Source: Terriglobia bacterium (GTDB lineage Bacteria > Acidobacteriota > Terriglobia > 20CM-2-55-15). Taken from it: 64,000 bases of DNA. Location of the stretch: positions 32,109 to 96,108 of the forward strand of contig DASXLG010000133.1 in NCBI GenBank assembly GCA_036496425.1, read 5' to 3'. Made by a program: the position numbers and the translations under genes. Below, one piece after another: positions 8,625 through 17,410 of the stretch (position 1 is the stretch's first letter; every line of letters begins with the position of its first letter). Below the pieces are notes generated by a model. That model was not told the origin of the DNA. It made no database searches and worked only from the letters and a program-made list of their open reading frames with translations.

Positions 8625-9134
8625 ATGAAACGTTCTCGCAAAGTTATCTTTTTTGCCGCGGTTAGTGTTGTGTCCCTGGCCGTTATTTCGACTGTCGGTT
8701 CCAAGACTGTGCGAGCCGCTGTCGCCACTCTGATCCAGAATATTGATGAGCCGGGCCGTAATCCTTATCACCAAGCCATAATATTCGGTCAGGACAGTGG
8801 GAGTTGCACGCCGTTCGTTTGCACGGTGAACTTTCCGGCGGTGCCTGCTGGAAAACGTCTGGTCGTAACCTATGCTTCGGCCTACTACAGCCTGGCCTCA
8901 GGCGGAGCGGAGCAAAACGTCTCGATCGGCGCGAACGGGAACTTCTTCAGCGACTTTCAATATCTCGCAGCGCCTAGCAACCTTGGCTTTAACAGAGTCA
9001 TTGTCGGCGGACCGATCACATACTACGTCGACGCCGGAAACATGCCTTCACTCTTCTTAGGCGGCAATCAGGTCTCGACCGGTTCTCTCTCTGCGGAAGC
9101 AACCATTGCCGGATACCTGATTTCCGCGCCGTAG
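8625..9134 (+). CDS. Secreted beta-rich protein, cassette copy 2 partner
   Basis: 169 residues, with a GGAG ribosome site (CTGAAGGAGACCC) before the ATG. Signal peptide to about residue 32 (TVRA). Shares with 2879-3409 the IDEPGRNPY-like start, the C-x-PF-x-C-x-V-x-FPAVPAGKRLVV block, a Y-Y-x-D/E-x-G-x-x-P segment (ITYYVDAGNMPSL) and the GYLISAP end. Function unknown. The constant pairing with a PEP-CTERM protein suggests that the two act together at the cell surface or in the matrix. Confidence 0.82.
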   Translation: MKRSRKVIFFAAVSVVSLAVISTVGSKTVRAAVATLIQNIDEPGRNPYHQAIIFGQDSGSCTPFVCTVNFPAVPAGKRLVVTYASAYYSLASGGAEQNVSIGANGNFFSDFQYLAAPSNLGFNRVIVGGPITYYVDAGNMPSLFLGGNQVSTGSLSAEATIAGYLISAP

Positions 9135-9267
9135 AAATCTCATTTCGATCCAAGGGCTGCGATACGACCGCGCATATTCGTTGATTCAACGAATACCGCG
9201 CGGTCTAAATAACGGTGAATTCCAATCAGGAGTCCGACAGTCGCGCCCATTGAACGCTCGTGGCCCG

Positions 9268-9304
9268 CGCCGTATCCGTCACCTTCACAGTGACGGATAC
9301 GGCG
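9268..9304. terminator. 15-bp perfect hairpin between convergent genes
   Basis: CGCCGTATCCGTCAC (9268-9282) and its exact reverse complement (9290-9304) flank a 7-base loop. It lies between the secreted-protein gene ending at 9134 and the BlaI-type gene ending at 9347 on the other strand, so a bidirectional terminator role fits. No long U-tract follows. Confidence 0.5.
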
Positions 9305-9346
9305 AATGAACTGCTCATGGCAGGGCCGCTTCAATAATGACCGCGT

Positions 9347-9739
9347 TCATGATCGTTTTCTCTCTTTGCGCGCTTCCTCGATCTCCGCTTTGAGGGCATC
9401 GAGGTCGTCGTCACTCCACGAACCCTCCCGGACCAGCGCCGTCATCATCTGGCGGAGCGATCCGCCGAAAAATGTCTGCAGGTACTGTTGCAATGCCGTC
9501 CGCTTGGCGGCCGCCGGTGAGATCGTGGCTGAATAGATGTAGCGAACTCCGTCCTCCTGATGCTTCAGGCAGCCTTTTTTTTCAAGACGCGTCAGCATGA
9601 CCCGAACCGAGGAGTAACTCGGCGGGCTCGCGAGACGGCTGCGGATGTCCTCGGCGGACGCTTTATTGCCCAAGGCGAAAATAGCGTTCATGATTTCCCG
9701 TTCCCGGCGCGTCAGGCGTTCCGTGGTTTGTTTCGGCAT
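9347..9739 (-). CDS. BlaI/MecI/CopY-type transcriptional repressor
   Basis: 130 residues from the ATG at 9739; the longer open frame to 10171 overlaps CheB coding sequence and is not used. A winged-helix domain spans about residues 5-75 (LTRREREIMNAIFALGNKAS, YSSVRVMLTRLEKKG, Y-x-YSATIS), followed by a helical dimerisation tail (LQQYLQTFFGGSL, DDLDALKAEIEEA). This family binds operators as dimers and is normally inactivated by proteolysis by a BlaR1/M56 membrane peptidase. No such partner is seen next to it. The operator region at 9757-9796 lies just upstream, so it is probably autoregulated. Confidence 0.9.
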   Translation of the reverse strand: MPKQTTERLTRREREIMNAIFALGNKASAEDIRSRLASPPSYSSVRVMLTRLEKKGCLKHQEDGVRYIYSATISPAAAKRTALQQYLQTFFGGSLRQMMTALVREGSWSDDDLDALKAEIEEARKERKRS

Positions 9740-9756
9740 TGCGGCTCCGTCTTCAT

Positions 9757-9796
9757 GTGCGACAGATGTAGCATTGTAATGCGACATCTGTCGCAC
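9757..9796. promoter_or_regulatory. Double palindromic operator upstream of the BlaI-type gene
   Basis: Two near-identical dyads, GCGACAGATGTAGC (9759-9772) and GCGACATCTGTCGC (9781-9794), themselves form a larger inverted repeat with arms GTGCGACAGATGT and ACATCTGTCGCAC. The ACA-N2-TGT cores resemble BlaI/MecI operators (TACA-N-TGTA). They lie 18-57 bases upstream of the repressor start and about 115 bases upstream of the CheB-like gene on the other strand, so both could be controlled. Confidence 0.65.
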
Positions 9797-9910
9797 GTCA
9801 ATCGCAGTGCCCTGATGGATGGAAACGAAGCGACAGCGGTTGTGCAAGCCGCCGAACAGGTTTAGGATAATAAGAGACACCGTTTGTGGACACAGCTTGA
9901 CCTTGGAGAT

Positions 9911-10861
9911 ATGACGCAACGGGACATCATCGTGATTGGCGCATCGGCCGGCGGAGTTGAAGCGTTGAGACAACTCGTCGGTGGGCTTCCGTCCACGATT
10001 CGCGCCAGTATTTTTGTCGTCCTTCATTTGCCGGCTTCCGAGAAGAGCCGGCTGCCCGAGATTCTTGCCGCAGCCGGCAGGCTGCCGGCGGCTCATGCGA
10101 AAGATGAAGAACCCATTCGCCCCGGACGGATCTATGTCGCTAAGCCGAATCTGCATATGCTGCTGAAACACGATCGAGTGAAACTGTGGGCCGGTCCCAA
10201 AGAAAATTACAGCAGGCCCGCGATTGATCCGTTGTTCAGGACGGCAGCCGAGACCTGCGGTTCCAGGGTAATCGGAGTGGTGCTCACCGGTTTATTGGAT
10301 GATGGAAGCGGCGGGCTCATCGACATCAAGAAACACGGCGGCATTGCGGTTGTGCAGGATCCGGACGATGCGCCGTTTTCAAGCATGCCTGAAAATGCCC
10401 TGAAGCGGGACCATGTCGACTATTGTGTCCGGGTGTCTGAAATGCCCGGACTATTGGCTGCACTGGTCAGCGGCGCCCGTATCGAGACCTCCAAAGAGGA
10501 AATACCAATGCCGGACGAAGCCTATTCGCACACGGACCTGACCTGCCCGGAATGCAGAGGCCCATTGTCCGAACGCAGCGACGGAGGCCTGATGGAATTT
10601 CGTTGCCGGGTCGGGCACGTTTATTCATTGGAATCGGCAATCGCCGCGCATTCGGATACCGAGGAAAGGACACTCTGGTCCGGCGTTGTCGCCCTCGAAG
10701 AAAGCGCATCGCTGCTGCGCAAGGCGGCCGCGCACGTGAGACCGGACAAAGCCGAACGCATGATCGCGCGGGCCGACAGCGCGCTGGAAAAAGCCAGAGT
10801 GATCCGGGAAATGCTCGAAGACCTGCTTGCGCGCGCGGACACGGAACCTCAAAAGGACTGA
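9911..10861 (+). CDS. CheB-type methylesterase with C-terminal extension
   Basis: 316 residues from the ATG at 9911 (TTGGAGAT upstream). The CheB esterase domain covers about residues 1-190: the nucleophile Ser in GASAGGVEAL, His in VVLHLPASEKS, and Asp in VLTGLLDDGSGG. No receiver domain is present. The C-terminal 120 residues hold a CPECRGPL...FRCRVGH motif (a possible Cys4/Cys3His ribbon) and a helical region (ALEESASLLRKAA...). Stand-alone CheB proteins with this tail are common in bacteria lacking a local che operon and demethylate, or deamidate, glutamyl residues of chemoreceptors or unknown targets. No che genes are nearby. Confidence 0.88.
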   Translation: MTQRDIIVIGASAGGVEALRQLVGGLPSTIRASIFVVLHLPASEKSRLPEILAAAGRLPAAHAKDEEPIRPGRIYVAKPNLHMLLKHDRVKLWAGPKENYSRPAIDPLFRTAAETCGSRVIGVVLTGLLDDGSGGLIDIKKHGGIAVVQDPDDAPFSSMPENALKRDHVDYCVRVSEMPGLLAALVSGARIETSKEEIPMPDEAYSHTDLTCPECRGPLSERSDGGLMEFRCRVGHVYSLESAIAAHSDTEERTLWSGVVALEESASLLRKAAAHVRPDKAERMIARADSALEKARVIREMLEDLLARADTEPQKD

Positions 10862-10963
10862 GGGAACGAAACACAAGAGGCACAAACAAAACACCAGAAG
10901 CACAAGAAAATAGGCTTGCGAGCCCACTTCTTGTGCCTTTTGTGTTTCTTGTGTTCCGTTCCC
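10862..10963. repeat. Dispersed palindromic repeat family A, two-armed copy
   Basis: The left arm begins GGGAACGAAACACAAGAGGC and runs to about 10908; the right arm (10928-10963) ends TTCTTGTGTTCCGTTCCC. The arms are imperfectly complementary and match the perfect copy at 33119-33201. It directly follows the CheB-like stop codon and may act as its terminator. Confidence 0.8.
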
Positions 10964-11115
10964 GATTTTGCCAATTGTCCCGCCACCCAGATGAGTTAAA
11001 GCTTGACACCGCAGGCAACCAGGGACTAACGTCGGCCCCAAATTTCGCCGTAAAACTATAGGCCGTTCATTCCGAGGAATAACGGCCAGGTGACTTCAGA
11101 CTATTGGGGGATCCG

Positions 11116-14100
11116 ATGCGAACTCTCTGTGCAGCTTTAGCACTACTCATGGGCCTGGCTTTTTCGGGGGAGGCATTCAGCCAATCTATTTTCGCAACCG
11201 TGAGTGGAACGGTTGCGGATCCCAGTGGCGCCGTGCTTCCCGGCGTTTCTGTAACTGCAACGAATAACGCCACCGGAGTTGTGACAACGGTGGTCAGCAA
11301 TGAATCGGGCGCCTACAACCTGACCGGCCTTCTGCCGGGCGCATACACGGTTTCTGCGGAGCTGCCCGGCTTTCAGAAAGCGACCTACACCAACGTCGTG
11401 CTCGGAAATGCGCAGCAGGTCCGATTGAACTTCACGATGCAGGTGGCGACGGCGGCGCAGTCGGTCGAAGTCACGGTGGCCGCGGACACTCTGCTGGCGA
11501 CCTCGAGTTCCTCCATAGGTGAAGTCCTTTCGCAACAGAAAGTGGCGGATCTGCCGATCGTCGCCAACAACCTGGTGAGTTTTTATCTGTTGATGCCGGG
11601 GGTTCGCATGAATGACGACGGCATCAGCGGCACGTTTGCGGGGCTGACCGCCGACAAGGTGAATATCCAGCGCGATGGAGTCGATGCCAGCGGCTCGGCG
11701 CGTTACTCGCAGGCCGGCGCTCAAACCGCGACGGTCATCAACCCGGACCTGGTGGGCGAAATGCGGATCATCGTGGCGCCGGTCGATGCCGAAATGGGAC
11801 GCGGCAACGGACAGATCCAGTTTCTGACTCGATCGGGAACCAACCAGATTCGAGGCGCCGGCGTGTGGTCCGTCCGGAATTCGGCCCTGGACGCCAATAC
11901 CTGGACGAATAACTTTGCGGTCAACCCGGCAACCGGCGCCTGGAAGCCGACGGCGCCGAGTTTTAACAACGCCCACCAGCTCACTTGGAGTGTCGGCGGA
12001 CCCATCATCAAAAACAGAACATTTTTCTTCACGTTATTCGACGACCAGATTGTCGGAGCGCATACGACACAAAATCCGATTGTGCTGACGCCATGCGCGC
12101 GTAACGGGATTTTCCGGTATTTCGACAGCTGGAATAACGGAAACGCGATTGCCCCGACTGTGTCCACCGGCGCCACTCCAACCATCGCCGTCGTGGATGG
12201 CATCGGTAATCCGCTGGCGCCCGCCACGAATCCGACGGGCGGGGCCTTCACGGGCGCCCTTCGCTACGCAAGTGTGTTCGGAAAGCTTCCCGCGGCCCTG
12301 CCCGCGGCGAGCGCCGACTGCTCCAATATTGCCGCGCTTGTCCAGCCGGGCACGAATTGGGACCCATTCCGCAAAGCGCTCGATCCCACGGGATACGTCA
12401 CGAAGTTGACGGCCACCATGCCGATGCCGAACAATTACACCGTCGGCGATGGCCTGAATACGGCGGGGTTCACATGGCTGCGAAATGAGAACCGCGGGAC
12501 GGAGAGCGTTTTCGGGACGCCCTCAGTCGGAATCACTGCCGGCGGCCTTGCGCGCAAACAGATCAACACCAAAATCGATCACAACCTCAACCCCAGAAAC
12601 AAGCTGTCGGTGTCTTACACGTATGAAGACTCCGCCGGCAACTTCGACTATGCGACCTGGCCGAACGGCTTTCAAGCCACAGTTTTCAAGCACCCTCAGA
12701 CATTGTCGGCCAATTTCGTTTCGACGCTGTCGCCGACACTGGTGAACGAAGCTCGACTGGGTATGCGTCGCATCGGCGAGAATTCGTACGACCCGCTGAA
12801 CGATCCTACGTTGAGTAAGAACGCGCTGGCGTTCGTTCCTAACGTCAGCGGCTATCCCGTCCTTCCGCTTCTCGGGACGGGCGCTGTGAACTTCCAAACC
12901 AACCAGATCGTCGGCTCGGGCGGCACGTCCTCTTATCTGGATACGACGGTTTTGTTCAGCTACGGCGATTCGCTGAGTTGGACGAAAGGCAAACACGCAT
13001 TCAAGTTCGGCGGTGAAATCCGCCGTGGACGCTCCCTGGGTAACGACGCGGGCGTAGGCAACCCAACGACCATTCCGCGCGCCACCGGCGGAGATGCCGC
13101 AAACGCTCCCATCTCGACCACGGCGATCAGCTCAGCCAACATGACGGGGCTGGCGGGAACCAGCGCGAGCGGCAACAACGCTGCCGTGCGCAACCTGCTG
13201 GATTTCCTTGCCGGTTCGTTGTCCCAGGTCTCGCAGCTCAAATTCATGGAAGATCCGAACAACCTGACGTCGTTTGTCGACTTCAAAACGTATCCCTGGC
13301 GGGTTCGCGAGTTCCACAACAATGAAGCGAGCTTTTACGCCAAAGATGATTGGAAGGTGCAGAAGAACCTGACGCTGAACCTTGGGTTGCGCTGGGACTA
13401 CTACGGAGTGCCATACGACACCCACGGCCTGATGGCAGGAGCGATCGGAGGCGAAGCCGCCATCTGGGGCGTCTCCGGATCGAGCTTCGCTGATTGGATG
13501 AAGCCGGGAGTTCGCGGCACCAACACTCCCGTCGGCTATCTCGGCAAGAACTCGCCTAATCCCAATACGCCCTGGTACAACAACGACTACAACAATTTCG
13601 GCCCCGCGGTTGGTTTTGCATGGCAGGTTCCGTGGTTCGGCGAGGGCAAGACAACCATTCGCGGCGGCTATCAGGTCACGTATCAAATCATCCAGGCGCC
13701 CAACAATATATTTCAGGAGAACGCTGTTCCCGGCAGCACCAACAGCATTCAGTTTACGGGGGATGCCGCAGCCAATGCCTATCTCGATTTGACAAAGCTG
13801 TCATCGTTGATTCCAGTGCCTTCCTCGCTCGTGCCGATGCAACCCGTTCCGGTTACGGATCGAACTCAACAGGTTTATCAACCGCAAGCCAACACGGTAG
13901 CTCCGTACGCTCAGAACCTGACATTGTCGGTGACGCGGAGTCTCAGTTCGAGTCTAACGCTGGATTTGCGCTACGTTGGAACGCTGGCAAGAAAGCAATG
14001 GAATCCGACGTTCAATATCAACAGCCCGAACTTCCTTTTCAATGGGTTGAAAGAGGCTTTTGACGCCGCGCGCGCAGGCGGAGAGTCCACGTTGTTGAAT

Positions 14101-15234
14101 CAGATTTTCAACAACATCAATCTCGGGTCCGGAACGGTGGGACAGAACGGATTTACGGGGGCCGCCGAGCTTCGAGCCGACAGCCGGTTCAACTCGAACC
14201 TTGCCAATGGCAATTACTCCGCGGTGGCGGCAACATTGAATACCCTGGACTATACGGCGGCTTTGAATCCCACTTTGCCCGCCGTTGCATCGGGCGTCAA
14301 CGGGGCTGTATTGAGAGTCAATCAATTTCCGGATAACTTTATCGCCACGAACCCGCAGTTCAGCAATGTGTACCTCGTGACCAACGACTTCAGCACCAAC
14401 TACCATTCGCTTGAAGCGCAAGTCACGATGCGGCCCGCGCACGGTCTCGGCTTTCAGTCGACGTACACGTTCAGCAGGGCACTGGGAACCGGCCAATGGG
14501 CCGCGAGCGGGAATACTCTGGGCCCGACCTTTACGGCGCCGTTCGCCCGGCATGCCGACTACTCGGTACAGCCGGATACCCGCACTCACGATTTCCGCAC
14601 CAACGGCACTTTCTCCCTGCCCGTCGGGCCAAACAAACAGTTCTTCAACGGAACATCGGGAGTCCTCGGACGGATTATCGAGAATTGGCAGACCGGCTTT
14701 GTCCTCAACTTGAACACCGGCGCGCCGGCAACGGTCGGCGCCAGTACGTCTTTGTATGCCAATGCAAGGCCGGATGTCGTCGGGCCGTTCCCGAAGGAAG
14801 GGAAAGTAACGTTCAACGGAACTCCGAAGACAACCGGAAGTTATTTCGCGCCGGGCACCGTTGCGACGGTCAAAGATCCGCAGTGTGCCGCGCTCGCGGC
14901 GAGTTTACAGCCTCTTTGCACACTGAATGCGCTGGCCAATACCCAGACGGGCCAGGTCCTGATTCAGAACGCCAAGCCGGGAACCGTTCCGTCACTGGGT
15001 ATCAACTCGATGTATGGGCCGGGCCGCTGGCGTTTTGACGCCAACATCAGTAAAGCCATCCGGCTCACGGAGTCCAAGAACCTGCAGTTCCGCCTGGACG
15101 CCTCGGATGTCTTCAACCATCCGGAGCCGAACGCGCCAAGTCTGAGCCTTGCCAGCACCACGGGTTTTGGAGTGATCACCGGCAAGAGCACCCTGCACCG
15201 GATGTTGCAGGCGCAACTTCGCTTTACCTTCTAG
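11116..15234 (+). CDS. Oar-like TonB-dependent receptor with carboxypeptidase-regulatory-like domain
   Basis: 1372 residues from the ATG at 11116 (GGGGGA upstream; a TTG at 11104 is in frame). Signal peptide to about residue 25 (GEAFSQS). Residues about 28-110 are a CarboxypepD_reg-like beta-sandwich (GTVADPSGAVLPGVSVTATN, GAYNLTGLLPGAYTVSAELP), followed by a plug-like region (SIGEVLSQQKVADLPI, NIQRDGVDA) and a large beta-barrel ending in aromatic LQAQLRFTF, the usual outer-membrane C-terminal signal. Such receptors are strongly expanded in Acidobacteria and are thought to bind and import polymers or oligopeptides, energised by TonB. The following secreted-protein genes are close and co-directional, suggesting an operon. 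Confidence 0.93.
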   Translation: MRTLCAALALLMGLAFSGEAFSQSIFATVSGTVADPSGAVLPGVSVTATNNATGVVTTVVSNESGAYNLTGLLPGAYTVSAELPGFQKATYTNVVLGNAQQVRLNFTMQVATAAQSVEVTVAADTLLATSSSSIGEVLSQQKVADLPIVANNLVSFYLLMPGVRMNDDGISGTFAGLTADKVNIQRDGVDASGSARYSQAGAQTATVINPDLVGEMRIIVAPVDAEMGRGNGQIQFLTRSGTNQIRGAGVWSVRNSALDANTWTNNFAVNPATGAWKPTAPSFNNAHQLTWSVGGPIIKNRTFFFTLFDDQIVGAHTTQNPIVLTPCARNGIFRYFDSWNNGNAIAPTVSTGATPTIAVVDGIGNPLAPATNPTGGAFTGALRYASVFGKLPAALPAASADCSNIAALVQPGTNWDPFRKALDPTGYVTKLTATMPMPNNYTVGDGLNTAGFTWLRNENRGTESVFGTPSVGITAGGLARKQINTKIDHNLNPRNKLSVSYTYEDSAGNFDYATWPNGFQATVFKHPQTLSANFVSTLSPTLVNEARLGMRRIGENSYDPLNDPTLSKNALAFVPNVSGYPVLPLLGTGAVNFQTNQIVGSGGTSSYLDTTVLFSYGDSLSWTKGKHAFKFGGEIRRGRSLGNDAGVGNPTTIPRATGGDAANAPISTTAISSANMTGLAGTSASGNNAAVRNLLDFLAGSLSQVSQLKFMEDPNNLTSFVDFKTYPWRVREFHNNEASFYAKDDWKVQKNLTLNLGLRWDYYGVPYDTHGLMAGAIGGEAAIWGVSGSSFADWMKPGVRGTNTPVGYLGKNSPNPNTPWYNNDYNNFGPAVGFAWQVPWFGEGKTTIRGGYQVTYQIIQAPNNIFQENAVPGSTNSIQFTGDAAANAYLDLTKLSSLIPVPSSLVPMQPVPVTDRTQQVYQPQANTVAPYAQNLTLSVTRSLSSSLTLDLRYVGTLARKQWNPTFNINSPNFLFNGLKEAFDAARAGGESTLLNQIFNNINLGSGTVGQNGFTGAAELRADSRFNSNLANGNYSAVAATLNTLDYTAALNPTLPAVASGVNGAVLRVNQFPDNFIATNPQFSNVYLVTNDFSTNYHSLEAQVTMRPAHGLGFQSTYTFSRALGTGQWAASGNTLGPTFTAPFARHADYSVQPDTRTHDFRTNGTFSLPVGPNKQFFNGTSGVLGRIIENWQTGFVLNLNTGAPATVGASTSLYANARPDVVGPFPKEGKVTFNGTPKTTGSYFAPGTVATVKDPQCAALAASLQPLCTLNALANTQTGQVLIQNAKPGTVPSLGINSMYGPGRWRFDANISKAIRLTESKNLQFRLDASDVFNHPEPNAPSLSLASTTGFGVITGKSTLHRMLQAQLRFTF

Positions 15235-15275
15235 ACGAGGCGAAGTATTTTAGTTTGAGAAAAAAGGGGATTCTC

Positions 15276-15701
15276 ATGATTAAAGTGAGCAGACGCAGAC
15301 TTTGCTGCCTTGCCGTTCTCGTGACCTGCTGTTTCGCCGGAGCGAACGTGCTGACAGCTCATCATTCCTTCGCCATGTTCGATACGACGAAATCGATGGC
15401 GCTGACCGGCACGGTTACCAAGTTCGAATGGACCAACCCGCACGCCTATATCGAGATCGACGTTCCCGAGGGCAACGCCGTCAAGCACTGGAGCATCGAA
15501 CTGGGAAGTCCGAGCATCCTCCAGCAAAGCGGATGGAAGTTCAAAGACTTGAAACACGGTGACAAGATCAGCGTGAAAATCAGTCCGTTGAGGAGCGGAG
15601 AGCCGGGCGGACTGCTTGTCCAGGCAACCTTGGCGGATGGGCGAACTCTCGGGAATGGGCCGGGCCGAGGCCCGTCTGCGGCTACAGCCCCAACCAAATG
15701 A
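15276..15701 (+). CDS. DUF6152 family secreted protein
   Basis: 141 residues from the ATG at 15276, with AAAAGGGGA upstream. Signal peptide to about residue 30. The mature start AHHSFAMFDTTKSMALTGTV and the following KFEWTNPHAYIEIDV are the hallmark of DUF6152 proteins. The histidines (AHHSFA, NPHAY) could bind a metal, but this is speculation. The family is often found beside TonB-dependent receptors and the secreted proteins that follow here; the role is unknown. Its stop overlaps a possible upstream start of the next gene. Confidence 0.88.
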   Translation: MIKVSRRRLCCLAVLVTCCFAGANVLTAHHSFAMFDTTKSMALTGTVTKFEWTNPHAYIEIDVPEGNAVKHWSIELGSPSILQQSGWKFKDLKHGDKISVKISPLRSGEPGGLLVQATLADGRTLGNGPGRGPSAATAPTK

Positions 15702-15724
15702 ACGCTCGTCATCCGGAGGCTCTC

Positions 15725-16492
15725 ATGTTGTCGAAGAATGGTGCCAGGCCGTTCGCCCGGATTGCACTATGTGCTGTTTGGTGTGTCCTGTTTGTTGCCG
15801 GCGGAGCTTATGCGCAGTCGAAACCCAGCACTCCCGATTTCAATGGTGTCTGGACACCGTATCGTGGCGGCCGCGGCGCTGATCCGAAACTAACGCCGCC
15901 GCCCGCGACGCCGCTGGCGATGAAGCCGGAGTATAACGAGCCGTATCAGGCCCGCCGCGCCGTCGAGGCGGAGGCTACCAGGCGCGGCGAACCCCTCGCT
16001 TCGGCTGCTGTATCGTGCGTGCCGTATGGCATGCCGGCGATGATGTCGGTCGTCAGTTATCCGGTGGAGATCACGCAAACGCCGAAGCAGCTCACCATCG
16101 TCACTGAGGCTTTCGATGAAGTCCGCCGGGTCTTCATGGACAAGCCCCAGCTTCCGATCGATGACGTGCCGCCGGGGTTCTACGGCCGCTCGGTCGGCCA
16201 TTGGGAGGGCGGCACGTTAATGATCGATACCGTCGGCATCAAGGAATCCGTGAAATACCAGGGCATTCCGCACAGCGATCAAATGCGGATCACCGAACGT
16301 ATGCGGCTGGTTTCGCCTGATGTGCTCCACGACCAGATCACGATCGAGGATCCGGTGGTGCTCGAGAAGCCTTATACCTACACGCTGGCTTACCGGCGCA
16401 CGCCTGATTATGAAATGGTCGAATTCGTCTGCGATAACAATCGCGAGTATGTCGATGAAAAAGGCGTCCAACACCTCAGGACGGAGAAGTAA
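15725..16492 (+). CDS. Secreted protein, GHWE-motif family, copy 1
   Basis: 255 residues from the ATG at 15725, chosen because GGAGG sits eight bases upstream; an ATG at 15698 that overlaps the previous stop codon is the alternative. Signal peptide ends at GGAYAQS. After a FNGVWTPYRGGRG start there is SCVPYGMPAMM, and then SVGHWEGGTLMIDTVGIKES, the motif shared with the next gene. The family is frequent in Acidobacteria and some Proteobacteria as clusters of secreted paralogues near DUF6152 genes. No enzymatic function can be assigned. Confidence 0.75.
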   Translation: MLSKNGARPFARIALCAVWCVLFVAGGAYAQSKPSTPDFNGVWTPYRGGRGADPKLTPPPATPLAMKPEYNEPYQARRAVEAEATRRGEPLASAAVSCVPYGMPAMMSVVSYPVEITQTPKQLTIVTEAFDEVRRVFMDKPQLPIDDVPPGFYGRSVGHWEGGTLMIDTVGIKESVKYQGIPHSDQMRITERMRLVSPDVLHDQITIEDPVVLEKPYTYTLAYRRTPDYEMVEFVCDNNREYVDEKGVQHLRTEK

Positions 16493-16510
16493 GAGGAGAA
16501 TAGGGGACTC

Positions 16511-17308
16511 ATGATCAAATCACGGACGACTGCACGGGTGGTTGCATTTGTGGCCGCATTCCTCTTTTGTGCCGGAGCGGACTTACAGGCGCAGTTTCAA
16601 CCGGCGGGTGCGCTCGGCGCGCTGGCGCCGGCGAATCTGGCGAAGCCGCGTCCGAAGCCGCCATTCGACCTGACCGGAACATGGTTGCACGGCGGCGGGC
16701 CCAATAACGCCTTCCAGTTTGCGCCTCCGCCAGGCTTCAGGCTGACTCCAGAGGCGCAGGCGATTTACGATGAAGCGCAAAAAGCCCGGGCGGAAGGCAA
16801 GGTGTATCACGACGACATCGGCCAGTGCTGGCCGTCGGGCTTGCCGATCCTGATGACCCGGGTGTGGCCGATCGCGATGATCCAGCTCCCCACCGCGGTC
16901 TTCATGATCCAGGAATTGATGAACACCATGCGGATCGTTTATCTGGATGGCCGCCCGCACACGGATCCCGATATTGCGGTGCCCAGCTTCAACGGCGAGT
17001 CGATCGGCCACTGGGAAAACGACACGCTGGTGGTCGATACGAAGTACTTCGTCGCCGACCATCATTGGATCGACGCCGGAATCAAGGCGAGCGACGCCCT
17101 GCACATCGTCGAGCGGATTCGCATGACAAACGAGGGAAACACCCTGGAGATCGAATACACGCTGAGCGATCCCAAGACCTGGGAAGGCGACTGGAAGATG
17201 ACAAAGCGCTGGCAACGGGTTGACGCCCGGGACATTGCTGAAGTCGAATGCCTGCCTGACCTCAACGAGCACATGCCAAGCACCCACTCGAACGCAAATG
17301 TCCGCTAG
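16511..17308 (+). CDS. Secreted protein, GHWE-motif family, copy 2
   Basis: 265 residues, 18 bases after copy 1. Signal peptide to about residue 29 (DLQAQ). Shares with copy 1 the L-TGTW start (FDLTGTWLHGGG), CWPSGLPILM, and SIGHWENDTLVVDTKYFVAD. Sequence identity outside these blocks is low, so the duplication is old. Acidic and aromatic residues around HWEN-x-TLVVDT look like a conserved binding site; nothing more can be said about the reaction. Probably co-transcribed with the upstream receptor cluster. Confidence 0.75.
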   Translation: MIKSRTTARVVAFVAAFLFCAGADLQAQFQPAGALGALAPANLAKPRPKPPFDLTGTWLHGGGPNNAFQFAPPPGFRLTPEAQAIYDEAQKARAEGKVYHDDIGQCWPSGLPILMTRVWPIAMIQLPTAVFMIQELMNTMRIVYLDGRPHTDPDIAVPSFNGESIGHWENDTLVVDTKYFVADHHWIDAGIKASDALHIVERIRMTNEGNTLEIEYTLSDPKTWEGDWKMTKRWQRVDARDIAEVECLPDLNEHMPSTHSNANVR

Positions 17309-17410
17309 TGCAAATGTCGACGCCGCCCGAGGCCGGCCAAACAATAGCTTCCGAGGTCAGGCAATGGTGTGCAACGATGACAGCCGCACTTTTGCATTCC
17401 GGGAGGGAAG

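Noticed and set aside
9140..9334. Short minus-strand frame downstream of the BlaI-type gene
   Set aside because: It includes the 15-bp hairpin and has no recognisable domain or ribosome site.
9740..10171. Long extension of the BlaI-type protein
   Set aside because: It is antisense to the CheB-like gene and to the operator; the winged helix begins right at the ATG at 9739.
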